NCBI RefSeq assembly: GCF_001039355.2
Contig: NW_019775069.1
Coordinates: forward strand, 505,381-560,903
Reading direction: 5' to 3'
Length of the DNA: 55,523 nt
Origin: Lingula anatina
Taxonomy: Eukaryota > Brachiopoda > Lingulata > Lingulida > Lingulidae
Each line of letters begins with the position of its first letter. Positions within the stretch are counted from its first letter, which is position 1. This document shows positions 1 to 11,849 of the stretch, one piece after another. Below the pieces are notes generated by a model. The model was not told the DNA's origin. It saw only the letters and a list, made by a program, of their open reading frames with translations, and made no database searches. The position numbers were made by a program, and so were the translations under genes.

Positions 1-783
1 GCCATTGCAATTTCTTCAAAACTGTTTAAGTTATTGAACATCGAATTTAGTAGCGTTTTTATAACCACCCGATACATTTAGAAATATATTACCGGATTAT
101 TGTAATTTAGAGATTTGCCATCGGTTACTGGCTCCCCTACGGTAAATTCTAAATCGTCGTCGTACATATGCTGTTGATCATTGGCAACTCGTGGGAACAA
201 CACCTGCGTCACTTTGCCTTTGAGAACGGCGATATTGATGTAATTCTAAGTTACTTTGGCTTCTCATCCATTAACCAAATCACAAAATAAAAGAAAGAAT
301 TATGAGCGGCACTGGGGCTCGTTCAAAGCTCCAACGCTTGCGGTACATGTATGGGGGAATATGTTGTGGAGTAATGTATACTTCAATTCATTAACGGTGC
401 ACCAAAACTTATATCCAGTAAAGACCGGTTCGATTAGACCGGTTAAGTTCTTGATTGCGCAATGACCCAACAATAATATATATATTACGGTTATGGTTAC
501 AACCTATAATATGTCTAAGCGAATTGACTCCAGTTAGAGTATGCATGGAATTGTGATTAACTTTGTTCAAATAACGTTTGCTGTTTGATCTCTTTGAACA
601 GGTCTCTGATTTTTTTTCTGAAATATTGTCATTAAATTCTTGGTCGGATAGATTAAAATGATCATCGCCCAACATGTTTTAACCCGGTCTGTTTTTTCCT
701 TCGTCCTAATTATCTATTTTTAGATTTTGTTTGATTTTTTTAAACTCTTATTTTATAATATCCTTCCTCTACCTGAACGACAG
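1..783. other. Intron or 5' region of the receptor cyclase gene
   Basis: No cyclase exon is recognisable before position 784, so the N-terminal third of the receptor's extracellular domain must be encoded left of the window or in a very large upstream intron. The only coding-like signal is a minus-strand open frame at 78-245, listed separately. The rest is AT-rich non-coding sequence. Confidence 0.6.
78..245 (-). CDS. Unassigned 55-codon open frame, possible exon or element relic
   Basis: On the minus strand a frame runs 55 codons from an in-frame TAG (complement of 246-248) to a TAA at 78-80. It has no ATG at its beginning. The peptide has balanced, soluble composition with stretches such as QQHMYDDDLEF and TVGEPVTDGKS, unlike the low-complexity translations typical of this DNA. 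The bases just before it end in AG, so it could be a terminal exon of a minus-strand gene, but the upstream pyrimidine tract is poor. I do not recognise the family. A retroelement remnant is equally possible. Confidence 0.25.
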   Translation of the reverse strand, partial: NYINIAVLKGKVTQVLFPRVANDQQHMYDDDLEFTVGEPVTDGKSLNYNNPVIYF

Positions 784-1816
784 ACGCGCACATCGGCGCA
801 AATACGTGGATGGGAGAGGACGGGCGAGATGAGGATGCCGCCAAGGCCTTTAACGGCGTTCTGAACGTCAATCTTCATGAGCCCCATAATGAGGAATGGG
901 AGGTCTTCAAGGCAAATGTCAGACAGCGAATGTCGGATCCACCCTTTTACCACAACTGGACGGAAGGCGAACAGGTGCGGTAAGACCGAGGGTGATCAAG
1001 GTGACATCTATCGGTATGAATAAGGAATGACTGAGTCTGGCTTATCTAGGTCATTGGCTCAGACCAGTCCAAGGTTTGGAAGGAGATGGACAGAAAAAAA
1101 GCATAAATAGATGAATGAATAGATAAATTAATAACAGACAGGGAGAAAAATGTTTATAAGTTTTCCTCATATATATAATTTCTTTTAGAATAAATACACA
1201 CCAATGCCTCTGTAACACGCGGTCGCAAAGATCCATGGTTCATGTAGGTACAGTTTGACTCGAAACGATGTTATATTTTAGGTGGACGTCCATGCTGGCA
1301 TGATATATGATGCCATAATGTTGTATGCGCATGCGCTTAATGACGTCATTGAAGAAGGCGGGAACGAGTTTGATGGTCAGCGTATTGCCAGGCAAATGTA
1401 CAATAAAACTATCAAAGGTTTGTATCAAAACCTATCCAAAAATAGTTTATAAAAGACTGGGCCGGATGTGCCATATTTATTCACTATATTGAACGATGTA
1501 AACGTCTATGGTAAATTGATATCCTTGGTGGTTATTCTTAAATAGAATAATACATAAGTTATATATATTATTGCCATGACAGGTATAACCGGGGTAGTAT
1601 CTATCGATGAGATTGGCAACCGTAATCCGGACTACAGTTTACAGTTTATAAAAGACGGTAAACTTATAGTCTTTGCCGACTACTTCTATCACAAAGACAA
1701 CTTCACCACATACAGCGACGTTGAAGTGGTATTCCCGGGGGGAAAGACAACCCCACCCTTAGACCACCCGCCCTGTGGCTGGAAGAACGAATTGTGTGTG
1801 GAAGAAAAGACAAACT
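784..1816 (+). CDS. Receptor cyclase part 1: ligand-binding domain exons
   Basis: Exons at 784-974, 1282-1417 and 1583-1816. They encode the membrane-proximal half of an ANF-receptor (periplasmic-binding-like) extracellular domain. The first reads [15 protein letters not shown] then [17 protein letters not shown], matching the position of similar text in natriuretic peptide receptors. The second gives [20 protein letters not shown], the conserved YDA..LYA.ALN block. The third gives [17 protein letters not shown], the family's G..G.V.iD..GdR..DY strand. Two cysteines lie near the end of the third exon (PPCGW and ELCVEE), as expected just outside the membrane. The donor after 974 (GTGCGG) is weak, but only this one keeps the frame. 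Confidence 0.9.
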
Positions 1817-1873
1817 GTAAGACGCAAATCTGAAGTTTATTCTTTTTCATCATTCTATAATGGATTAATGAAT

Positions 1874-1908
<35 letters not shown>

Positions 1909-2032
1909 TTTTCAATAAATCATCTTAACTTGAATATGCTGGGGTATCAATATTTTCTTTAAGTTTTCTTCAAATCTGCTGTACACACAACAATATAATG
2001 AAGGTTGAAATATTAATTAATATTAATATTTG

Positions 2033-2075
<43 letters not shown>

Positions 2076-5000
2076 GACTCGCATTTTCAGTCACAGTTTA
2101 CATCGTGGTGCCGTGTGTATTGGCTGCTATTCTCACCGCAGTGATCTGCTTGGCCCTGTTTTACCACAGGTAAAGTGAATATTGATCTTAACGTCCATAT
2201 AAAAATACATCATGGCGAATAATAAGGGACAATTTGTACCCGCATCTACCCTGTACATATACGCTGTGGATGCAATTACATTTAATATTCAAAGTATAAA
2301 TGTTTGCATTTATGGATGTATATATGATTTTTTTGTGTGTTGATGCTGTATTTGTATTAAATTAAATTATCATAAAATGGTTTTCAAATATTAAAGTGAT
2401 TTTATATTAAATGACAAAGACAAATGTCTTTGACCAATCAAAATAAATGTATTTTCTGATGCACTGGTATAACAGTTAACGTATTTTGATCTCAGAAAAT
2501 TGAAATTCGAGAGAGAGCTGAGTTTGGAGACCTGGAGAATACACTCTAAGGATCTGACCATCATATCAAAGCGGCAGGCTTTCGGCAGTCGGGTAGGTCA
2601 TAGTAAGAAACGCTTTTTTTCATGCCTTGCCTTTTTCCTTCTTCCTTTACATATAGTCTGTTATTTGCGTTTAACATCCCTAGGTATGTATATGACCGTG
2701 GCGATATGATGATCACTGAAGCCTGTCCAACTCATTACTCCTGTGGACTTGAAATAAACATCCGTTTGATTTTGACTATATTCCGTAACCGCCTCGTCGT
2801 CAGAAATAATAAGAAAAAACTAGAATTATTACTCCCGTGAACTTATAATAAACATCCGTTGATTTTGAAAATATTCCGAATCTGCCTCGTTGTCAGAAAT
2901 ATCACCAAAAAGTAAATTTCTTTCTCCTTTGCACTTGTGAAAAATAAGTTTGACTATATTTCGGTCCGACGCTCCTTTTTTTATCAGAAATGTCACTAAA
3001 AAGTAGAGGTTTTGCCTTGGGACCTTGTTTCCGCAGCAGTCCCAGCTAGGTGTGGCTCAGCTGAGACGTGCATGGTCAGTGTCGACGGTTCATTAAATAC
3101 TTCTCAAGACAGTTGAATATCCACGACAAGTATTTAGCAAAAATTGACCAAATTGGTCAGACATTACGTAAGAATTTGGCGGGAGGTGACCAGCGCACGT
3201 GGACGAGTTTATTCTGTATAACATCTCTAGAGCGTGATATAGGGTCACTTTATTCGGTTTTAGGGGTGTTTTAGGATGAAATGACTGTTTTTTTTCTCGG
3301 TATGTATGTCAAATAATACACTGTCACCTTCTCGCGATATATGCCATGAACACCTCTCGCTGAAGCTCGAGGTGTTATGGAATATATCGCTCGGGTGACA
3401 GTGTATTATCTCACACATAACTAAGACGGCTTTCATGGTCTCTAGGTACTAACAGCAGGTAGCTATCACAATAAATGACAAGCAGGCCCAGCATCCACTA
3501 GATTACATGTTTTTTCGCGTTAACACACTAAGCAACCTAAATTATTTAATGCATGGTTAACACAACACCATGAGGTGCTTTATCACTAGAAATACCATTA
3601 TAATTCGCGATTCTCAAATTCGGAGCGAGCATAATGAGGATAACCTTTGATATTTTTTTAAGCATTTATTACTAAATGGACTGAATATGATGGTTCATAT
3701 ATCACAACGATTGCTTTGTTTGCACATATAGCTTATACATTTTATTCGTAAGAAAACACATTCCATTGCTAGAAAAAATAAAAAAAAATGATAGCTGTTT
3801 ATTGTTCACTTGATAAATATTGATAAATACGTTAATTACGAAGCAGTTTACACCTACATCTTGATTTTGGCACCGTTTAGCCTTCAAAATATCAATGGGA
3901 AATACTAATGGGCCACTGGAACACAATTAGATTTTTTAAATCTACTATGAATCTTGGTAGAAGAAACTATATGTATCCGTTTGATACTTCAGTGGATCAC
4001 AAAATATGGCACTATTAAGTGAATTAAGAGTCAATTTGCCTTAACAGGGGGAGACGAAAAGCAACCTGAGTAACTTAACAATTGGAACGCACGGGACACC
4101 CGGTAGAACAAAATCCAACGCCAGATCACATAACAGAGATGACCACTCCAGCGTTCATAGTGACGATATTAACATTAGAGCGTCCGAGCTGAGCTCTCTA
4201 AACACATTCCGGGTCGGCCGTTATAAGGTAATATTAGAAAACTGAAGTGTGATTGGTTGATTGGTGTTATATTATGTGAGTGCTTGTGTTCTTACGAATA
4301 GACGTGCTTGTGTTTGCGCGTGTGTGTGTTTATATGCGTGCATGCGTGTGCGTGTGAAAGAAAGAGAGATGGGCAAATCAGATACTTTTAGGTACAGATA
4401 ATATGTGTGATTTTACAGATTTATTTACGCTTTTGCCCACAATAATTATTGGATTGGTTGTTTAAATAATTCACTATTCAAAAGAAAATTTTACGAAATA
4501 AATGGATGTTTAAGGGGCAAATCTGCGAGGTGAATATTGAGTTCGTTAACCTGGTCGTTGAAAGAAGGGTGCGGTAAGCGCAACCTATGATGGACTTGGT
4601 TTATAACTACATGTGCCACCCCGAATTCGTCGTGAAAACGACGCGCAAGCTCCTCTATATCCTTACTTAAACTAGAAGGAGAAATGTTTCTGTCGGAGAG
4701 ATCGTTGGAACCGATAAGTAGAATGACCAAGGCCGGGCGGACCCGGCGAAGGATGCCCAAATCGTATCTGACTAGTTTAGGGACCGTACGGCCACCTATT
4801 CCGTGCCAGTGTACTGATTCGGGGAATCCAAAGTCTTTCGCCGTGCGGTCGTCCCGACCTTGGTCGAGGTAAGATTGGAGCCTGTGTACAAAAGAATGCC
4901 CAATGACAAGAACAGCCATGCTACTATAATTCGCGAAATCAATAACTCAAATAAGGAAAAAACTTACTTGTAGCAAATTGGAGTTCTGTTCGTGGGGAAG

Positions 5001-8000
5001 TCGGAGATGCGTAGATCTATCAGCAGGTTCGCCAAAAGTCCCGACTTGAAATATCTGTGAATCCGTAACTGGTAATACAATCAAAATTGAAGATGGCGAA
5101 CGTAAAATTATTCTTACAATTGCATACGCTATAGAACCTTGTATAAAGCAGAGTGGGAAGGAATAGTAACGCTCATTTGGTTAAACGCTGAGGCGCGAAC
5201 CTAAGTGAAACCCCCGTCCGTGATTGGACAGGGTGTCTGATCAAAAGATGCAGCGTTGAATCCGAGGCTTATGCAAATTTTTGGCAAGTTATGCCATAAT
5301 AAACGTCCGTGATTGGACAGGGAGTCTGATCGCGATAGATGCAGCATTGAATCCGAGGCTAGAGCAAAAATGTTAACAACTTGTGAAGAATCAGACCGTC
5401 GCCATAAATAAACGTTTGACTACGCCAAACTTCCCTTTATGATGTATTTCAACTCTTTTCCAAATTAAATACTGGTTTGGCTTTTTAAATGATTCATTCA
5501 AATTATTCGAATTATTCGATCCAGATACTCACATGGAGGTTTGCAGATTACCATTTTGTTTGTTTGTTTTCAATTAAAACTGTTGTATATCACCTTTTCA
5601 CATAAACTAATGAAACTGCAGAGAAATTATTGTATTTTTACAGAACGCACAACAGGGCGCTGAAGTAGTTGTGTAGTTTCCAATTTCGTTTTTTCGATAG
5701 TGTCGGTTGTCGAAAACTTTTCATGCGACCAGAAACTAGTGTCGCTTCTCAATAGCGATTCTAGACCTGGCGGCCAGGAACTAGTATCGATTTTCTATAC
5801 ACGATTCTGACACTGAAAAAATAGAATTGTTTATACAGTGAGAGGGGGGGGGGGGTGAACGGATTGAAAGTCGACTGGCGATCAGTGCCTACGGCTCCTG
5901 TGCAGTCTTCAATGTAGAGGGGCTAAACGTTTCAGGTTCTCATCCTCGCACCGTCTACAACTATATTATTAATTTTCCAGGGCCAATACGTAGCTTTAAA
6001 ACTCCTCAGGAAAAATGACATCAAAATTGACAGGGACGTACTGATAGAATTCCAGCAAGTAGGTGCTCAGCTGGTGGTGCAAGGGTGGATTTCAATAACA
6101 GTCTACGTTACATTTTTTACATTGTATAACATATACCAGTAGTTCTGCTGAGAATTTTGTTTATTCTTATAAAAAAGTTCTATAATTAATTTCAAACGTA
6201 TCAAAAAAAATAAATAAATAAATAAAAAAGATCACAGCCTTACAATGTAGGTACATTTTTGGTTTGAAACACCATTAAAATAATATAGAAATTATAATGT
6301 TTTCCATCACATCAGGTACGAGAATTGAACCACGACAACCTGAATTCATTTATTGGCGCATGCTTGGAACCGCCACAATTATTCATAGTCAGTGCTTACG
6401 CCAACAAGGGTAGCCTGCAAGACGTACTGGAAAACGACGATATACAACTGAACGACAATTTTAAAATTTCCCTTGCTACGGATATCTGTAAGGTGAGGTC
6501 GGTGTTCCCTGTCTGTTTGAACCTACCGTTTAAATACATTATAGAATCTAAGACGATAACTTTCGAGATTATCTCCACGCACATATAAAGACTACGTTCA
6601 GATAAACTCGTCGTACAAGATGGATCGATCCAACCCTGCGGGGGATTCTCGCTAAAATGCATTCAGTGTAACCAGCTTATTTATTGGCTTACACGCCTAC
6701 TCAAGTGAAAGAGTTTCTTAGAGCAGAACTCACGCGATTGTAAATTACCCCCTTGCTGGTCGAGGAGTGGTGTTAAACAATAAAAGCGATTACATTGACT
6801 GCACTTAAGTGAAATCGCCGCAGAGTTGGATCCATCTAGCTAGTGCGATGGAAGTATCTGAACGCTCCCTGATACATGTGCGTTCATGATTCTCTTTGTC
6901 TTATTAAATTCATTTTTAAACCTCTAGGGACTAATCTACCTCCACAAGAGTCCGCTGCGTGTCCATGGTCGCCTTAAGAGTTCCCACTGTGTTGTGGACA
7001 GCCGCTGGGTGTGTAAACTCACAGACTATGGCCTATGGAAGTTAAGACTTGGAGAAGAGGCAACCACAGACACGTACAAAAAATATGCATGTAAGCATTA
7101 TAAATTACAATTGTGCTTGGGGCAGGTCTCACAAAATACCATTTTGAGACAAAAAATGTCGTCTACTCAATTTCATTGAAGAAGGCACCAAATAGACAAA
7201 CACAAAAATATGTTGCTCTGTTACTCCACGCACGAAAATGCAGTAGTATCGAAGTAGCAAAAAAGCATTAACGCAGCAGTGGTGTGGAGCATATTTACAG
7301 TAGAAATGCAGCATAGCCTACTGCAATTCTACTCCAAAAAGTACATAGGTTTGTACAGAGAGGAGCATTAATGCAGTAGATTAGCAGCATGATAGAAGCA
7401 TGTTTCAAATATGCTAATTAGCTCCTAAATCGAAGCAGATTTGAAGCATGTTTGCAGTATGATTGCAGTAGTCTACTGCGGTTTGCAGTATGATTGCAGT
7501 AGTCTACTGCGCTGGAGTATCTACTGCGTTTTCTTGCGGGCGCGCGCGCGCGCGCGCGATCATCAGGCAATAAAGGCATATTGGTTGTACTGATCGATGC
7601 TTTTGTGGTTTGTTGAATTTGCGGTTGTTACAACGCATGATTGTAATAACAATTTCAATTTTGTTCAGCTCTTCTGTGGACAGCACCGGAACTCTTGCGC
7701 AATACCAGTCCTGAATGTTGCGGTACCCAGAAAGGCGACGTGTACTCCTTTGGCATCATACTTCAGGAGATCGTCCTACGAGGTGGACCATATTGTACGG
7801 AGAGCGACTTAGAACCAAGAGGTAAGTATAACGTAGGTAGAAAGGAAGGTGCAAAAGGTTCACTTTTTCTAAACTCGATCTTGTCTACTTTATAAGTAAG
7901 GCAAAACCTACAAAATTAGCGTGGACTGATTTGGTTGATATATTTTGATTGTACATTAATGTTTTAATGCACTTAGAGTGATAATCCCACCAGGTGAAGT

Positions 8001-11000
8001 GAAGGTGCATGTGCATGTACGCCAACTAGGTTTCCTACCACCATCTTATATGTATAAGAAAGCTGCTCCACCATGTGTATTAACTACTGTAGGTAATACC
8101 CCTAAACACCAAGATTAACATTACATATATATAAATAAAAACGAATGAAAGTCGGATAAGAATTCCATCTTCTATGTTATGTTATAAGAATAAAGTATTA
8201 TTTTTCTCTAATCAACATCTTAATAAGTTTATCTCCTGAATATACTCTTTTCACCTGGATAGCATCATTCCCTGATGAAGATGTGCTGTTAGACATAGGA
8301 ATATTGGAGATGTTAATTATTTCAATATTAAGTTGTTAATTGTAGAAAAAATACGTTAATCACATATGAAAAAACATTTTTCAGCCAGTGCGAAAACGTG
8401 CTCTTTCAGGCATAGTAACACTTGTCAAGGAGGGTATCCGTCCAGTGTACCGTCCCAAAGTTCCTCAGGAGTCATGTTCTGCAGCCATGTATTCTCTGAT
8501 GAACCTCTGCTGGCAGGAAGGTCCTGCGTCCAGACCCAGTGCCGAGGAAATCCTGAAGAAGCTCAAAGAAGCCAACGGAGGGAGGTAGGCTTAAACTAGG
8601 CGGTAGCGTGAACCATTTTGATTGGAAAGTCAGCTTGGACTTAACTGTTCTTTTACGTGAGATACGGATAGGATATATGAAATGCCTATATTCATTCTCT
8701 GCAGTGATAAAATTTGTTTCTTTCTCGCATTAATCTTCTTTATCTTATATCTTATTGTTATAAGTAGTAGTAGTAACAGTAGTATTAGTAGTAGCAGTGG
8801 AGTAATATTTCTGAAATGATTTCCCTCTAAACAAAGCTCCCCAGAAAGAAAGCAATCCAAATGACGAAAACCTTTCCGACTGGAAGTTAACTTGCGTCAC
8901 TTACTGGTCAGCGTGCCTCGTTTGTCGTCCCTAATGAGTAACATAATCGCTCTCTAAAATATCCGATATTTGTGAGCTGTTAGAGTCAGATATGTATTTA
9001 AAGGGCGTGGCGTTCTTTTCATTCTGTAGAATAATTAGTACTTACATAAGTGATGCACGCACAAACACTTTTTTCGTTCCAGGTCTTTGCATTTCATTGA
9101 CAACATGCTGGAGTTAATGGAACAATACGCCAACGATCTCGAAATCGTCGTGCAACAAAGAACCCAGCAACTCGTGGACGAGAAGAAGAAAACTGACGCC
9201 TTGCTCTATCAAATGTTACCTAGGTATTTCTTTTAATGTTTTTCAATTTATTTATTTTGTTACAGTAAATTATAATAAGGTTTATTTTTAAGTGACATTT
9301 CCAATAATAAATTCTAAATTAAAAGTCGTTTTTATTATACCAGCTTACAAAACAAAACAAAACAAACATGAAAACCGATAGAAAAGAATCAAACGAATCT
9401 AGATTAAATGCTCTAGCAATTGTTTCGTGCTAGCGCGATGTTTTAAATTCCTTTTTTTTTTCTAGATCCGTGGCAGAAGAACTCAAGCTTGGCAAGCCGG
9501 TCCATCCCGTGGCCTTCCAGGAAGTAACAGTCTATTTCTCAGATATTGTGGGGTTTACGAAGTTGGCCTCAGAGAGTACACCACTGGAGGTAAAGTTACG
9601 TCACAGTAAAGTGCGTGACCTCATGTTTACAGTATTACTTCAGAGGCAAAGTTCTTACCAATTAGTTCATAATAATATGGATAACGGGCTATGTATAATA
9701 TAACATTGTTATTATCATTTGTTGCAAGAAGACTCACTGGGTTGCAATTGATGCTTTATATATTATGTAATATAACCCAAATTTCACCTTGACGCTTCAT
9801 GTATAATCGTATGCTATTACGGTAAACGTGATCAGTTTTTCTGATGTTGCAACAAACAATACGATATAGCACAGATGTAGTATTCAGATGTCTATATTAA
9901 GACCATTGTTTCGTTATATATTAGGTTGTGATGTTACTGAACGACCTGTACACCTGTTTCGATGCCGTGATAGACAACTACGACGTCTATAAGGTAAATT
10001 GACGTGTGATAACTAACCATTAGGTGAATAATCGCAGTAAAGATTCCATGCATACCATTAATATATCTTTTAAGAATTTAGGCTTACGTTAACATTTATT
10101 ACATAATTACATTGAGAAGGTGATCTGGTAGCACTGTAATCTCATTTAGGGGTTAATCTAGAGGCGTTGGTAGGAAACAAACTTCCCTATTGTTTATGCT
10201 GCCACATTGAATAATTCCTGTGAAGGGTGACACCGCAATATCATATGTTTATTGTAAAAATACATCAACATACCTTTAACACTGATGAATTAAAATCAAC
10301 AATATGGGAACGTGATTTATAGTCCCATGTACACATACTTGATTCAAGGTATACAGTACATCAGAAGGCTGTTTGGAATAACAAAATACAGGAATAAAAA
10401 AGCGTTGTATTTATTTCAGTAATGTAATTACATTATCAATATGTATGTTATTGATATTGGCATTTAACAACCTCCTTGCACCATTAATTCCAGGTAGAAA
10501 CGATAGGAGACGCCTACATGGTCGTTAGCGGGCTACCTCATCGTAACGGGCACCAGCATGCCGGGGAGATAGCCACCATGTCCCTGGACATTCTCAGTTC
10601 TCTCTCCGGGTTCAAGATCAAGCACAGGCCCGGGAAGCAGTTACAAGTTCGAATAGGGATACATACAGGTACATTGACTAATAAGTGGTATGTTCAAATA
10701 TACAAGATATTAACTCCCAAGTATATACGCATAATTAGCATTTTAAATATCGTTGTATAATTCATAATGATAATCTAACTGAAATCTTCGCTAAAATGTT
10801 TAAAGTGCGTGTCCACTACTATTATACCATTATTGTTTTAAATATATCACAGCAATAGTTTGTGTTGGTGGAGTGATTGAAGAGATAATCTTGGCATAAT
10901 CAACTTTGCAACAGTATAAGCGACCGAGGAAAAGAGCATTAAGAGGAATCTAGCAATAATGCAAATGTGATATGATACTTCAAACACGTCTTAGAAGCTG

Positions 11001-11849
11001 TGACTTATTTCTGTAGGTCCCGTAGTGGCAGGCGTGGTCGGATTGAAGATGCCTAGATACTGTTTATTTGGAGATACGGTTAACACCGCCTCGCGTTTGG
11101 AGTCTAACGGTTTAGGTAAGTGTTGTACTCGTACCTGTGATATTTATTTGTTTACATTAGCATTATCACCTTATAATCGATTTGCCTTGTTTAGTATAAG
11201 TATTTTTTTCATTTTATTTTTTTTATTTTTTTATTTTATTTTATTTTATTTATTTTTTTAATTATTTGTTAAGTGCATTGAAATGTAAAAAATGGAATGC
11301 GCTATATAAGAAATAAATATTATTATTATTATTATTATAAGTTGGCTTCCGTATTGATGCTGTGTTCTGTATTCTTTCACTTAGCGTTACGGATACATGT
11401 CAGTCCCACCACGGCCAATCTTCTGGAACTGATAGGTGGCTTCACACTGGAAGCCAGAGGAGAGGTACAAATGAAGGTACGCCTTTTGGATTATGTTTTA
11501 CACCGTCTGCCTGCCAAATTGTTTTTTAAGAGTCGTATGCAGTGAAAGTTAATCAAAATACTTTCACATGTAAATATATATATTTACATGTGAAAGTATA
11601 TATAGATATATGCAGTAACTTTGAACAACTAGATAGACTCTCAGCAGAATTAATTTCAAAATCGGTGCGTTGCAAGTTACGAGGTATCTTCCAGGATACT
11701 ATTAGTCATACTGACAGTGCGGTCTTTTCTGTTCAATCTAGGGCAAGGATCCCATGCTGACATTCTGGCTTCAAGGAAAGGACGGGTTCACCAAGCCTCT
11801 TCCTGATCCGACACTTGCCGCCCCCTTAGAAGAACACGAGTTCAAATAA
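784..11849 (+). CDS. Receptor-type (membrane) guanylate cyclase, 5'-partial, 18 exons visible
   Basis: Makes cGMP from GTP in response to an extracellular ligand, at the plasma membrane. Joining the 18 exons in phase gives about 829 residues ending in EEHEFK and TAA at 11847-11849. Receptors of this family are usually about 1,000-1,100 residues, so roughly 200 N-terminal residues are missing. Domain order: end of the ANF-receptor ligand-binding region, one transmembrane helix, a kinase homology domain, a dimerisation helix and a class III cyclase domain. Exons and motifs are in the four sub-entries. All junctions keep frame with GT-AG introns, and no stop or frameshift is seen. It is closest in plan to natriuretic-peptide-receptor-like cyclases; the ligand cannot be inferred. 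Part of its 3' end is duplicated at 24919-25312. It converges on subtilase A, with about 2 kb between the stop codons. Confidence 0.93.
2091..4227 (+). CDS. Receptor cyclase part 2: transmembrane and juxtamembrane exons
   Basis: Exons at 2091-2169, 2496-2592 and 4048-4227. The first encodes one hydrophobic helix of about 22 residues ([20 protein letters not shown]), followed by FYHR as a stop-transfer sequence. The second gives the basic-acidic juxtamembrane stretch [15 protein letters not shown], the usual start of the intracellular region. The third is Ser/Thr/Asn-rich and ends [11 protein letters not shown], leading into the kinase homology domain. The serine-rich part lies where phosphorylation sites occur in GC-A and GC-B, but no site is proved here. 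Confidence 0.88.
3312..3408. repeat. Long imperfect hairpin in a cyclase intron
   Basis: About 97 bases that fold on themselves. The outer arms AATACACTGTCACC and GGTGACAGTGTATT are perfect complements. Inner blocks CGATATAT/ATATATCG and AACACCTC/GAGGTGTT pair as well, with small mismatches between them. It looks like a tiny MITE or a satellite-like palindrome. No coding role is visible. Confidence 0.8.
4491..4919 (-). CDS. SGNH-hydrolase-like open frame nested in a cyclase intron
   Basis: A 142-codon open frame on the strand opposite the cyclase. It has SGNH/GDSL esterase landmarks in order: [10 protein letters not shown] (block I, nucleophile Ser), HGIGGRTV (block II Gly), and [12 protein letters not shown] (block III, GxND). 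The final DxxH block is not evident, and the frame ends at KHPFIS, so the protein may be truncated. Upstream on the same strand a second open frame without stops ends at a good donor (GTAAGT at 4962-4967), so this could be exon 2 of a small gene. Two direct repeats with CCAAT boxes lie further upstream. SGNH domains of this kind occur in some retrotransposons (for example Ngaro and CR1-type elements), so element origin is a serious alternative to a host gene. Confidence 0.6.
   Translation of the reverse strand: MAVLVIGHSFVHRLQSYLDQGRDDRTAKDFGFPESVHWHGIGGRTVPKLVRYDLGILRRVRPALVILLIGSNDLSDRNISPSSLSKDIEELARRFHDEFGVAHVVINQVHHRLRLPHPSFNDQVNELNIHLADLPLKHPFIS
5216..5393 (-). promoter_or_regulatory. 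Two 89-base direct repeats, each with a CCAAT box, upstream of the SGNH frame
   Basis: Copies start at 5216 and 5305 and share GTCCGTGATTGGACAGGG, a TCTGATC-containing block, GATGCAGC and TTGAATCCGAGGCT. Read on the minus strand each has a CCAAT box within TGTCCAATCACGGAC. They lie about 300-470 bases upstream of the SGNH frame, on its strand. The repeat itself is certain. Promoter function is inference from the CCAAT boxes and the position. Confidence 0.5.
5981..8584 (+). CDS. Receptor cyclase part 3: kinase homology domain exons
   Basis: Exons at 5981-6058, 6316-6492, 6928-7090, 7669-7821 and 8389-8584. They form a protein-kinase-like regulatory domain. The ATP-site lysine is kept (YVALKLL), as are [11 protein letters not shown] and SLQDVL. 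The catalytic HRD motif is replaced by [13 protein letters not shown] with no catalytic Asp, and DFG is DYG (TDYGLW), so it is a pseudokinase as in the whole family. [24 protein letters not shown] and [15 protein letters not shown] are textbook family motifs. The last acceptor is taken at 8388/8389 because it alone restores phase; an AG four bases earlier would shift the frame. Confidence 0.92.
6595..6864. mobile_element. MITE-like element in a cyclase intron
   Basis: A 270-base segment with perfect 10-base inverted ends CGTTCAGATA / TATCTGAACG and a longer imperfect match inside (GATGGATC, CCAACCCTGCGG against CCAACTCTGCGG). Its inner text (GGATCGATCCA, TTCTCGCTAAA, TTACCCCC) resembles elements at 21590-22030 and 38521-38720, so these are related families. 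No transposase is encoded. Confidence 0.65.
7452..7558. repeat. Tandem repeat followed by a (CG)n tract in a cyclase intron
   Basis: Two adjacent copies of a roughly 31-base unit (TTGCAGTATGATTGCAGTAG then TCTACTGCG) run over about 7452-7515, in a wider stretch rich in GCAGTA and CTACTGC words. About 25 bases later comes an alternating (GC)n run of about 20 bases, ending at 7558. Alternating CG is rare in an AT-rich methylated animal genome and can adopt Z-DNA. Confidence 0.75.
9083..11849 (+). CDS. Receptor cyclase part 4: dimerisation helix and guanylate cyclase catalytic domain
   Basis: Exons at 9083-9223, 9466-9589, 9925-9993, 10494-10668, 11017-11115, 11385-11476 and 11742-11849. The first encodes the coiled dimerisation helix ([19 protein letters not shown]). 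The cyclase domain holds YFSDIVGFT with a metal-binding Asp, [15 protein letters not shown] with the guanine-selecting Glu and second metal Asp, VRIGIHTG, and [16 protein letters not shown] with the guanine-selecting Cys and the transition-state Asn/Arg. These residues predict guanylate rather than adenylate cyclase and an active enzyme. The C-terminal tail after the last cyclase strand is short, about 20 residues. Confidence 0.93.
11561..11596. repeat. Perfect 36-base palindrome in the last cyclase intron
   Basis: CTTTCACATGTAAATA is followed by four bases (TATA) and its exact reverse complement TATTTACATGTGAAAG. The duplicated copy of this region near 25160 keeps only the left arm, so the palindrome was partly deleted there or formed after the duplication. 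Confidence 0.85.
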
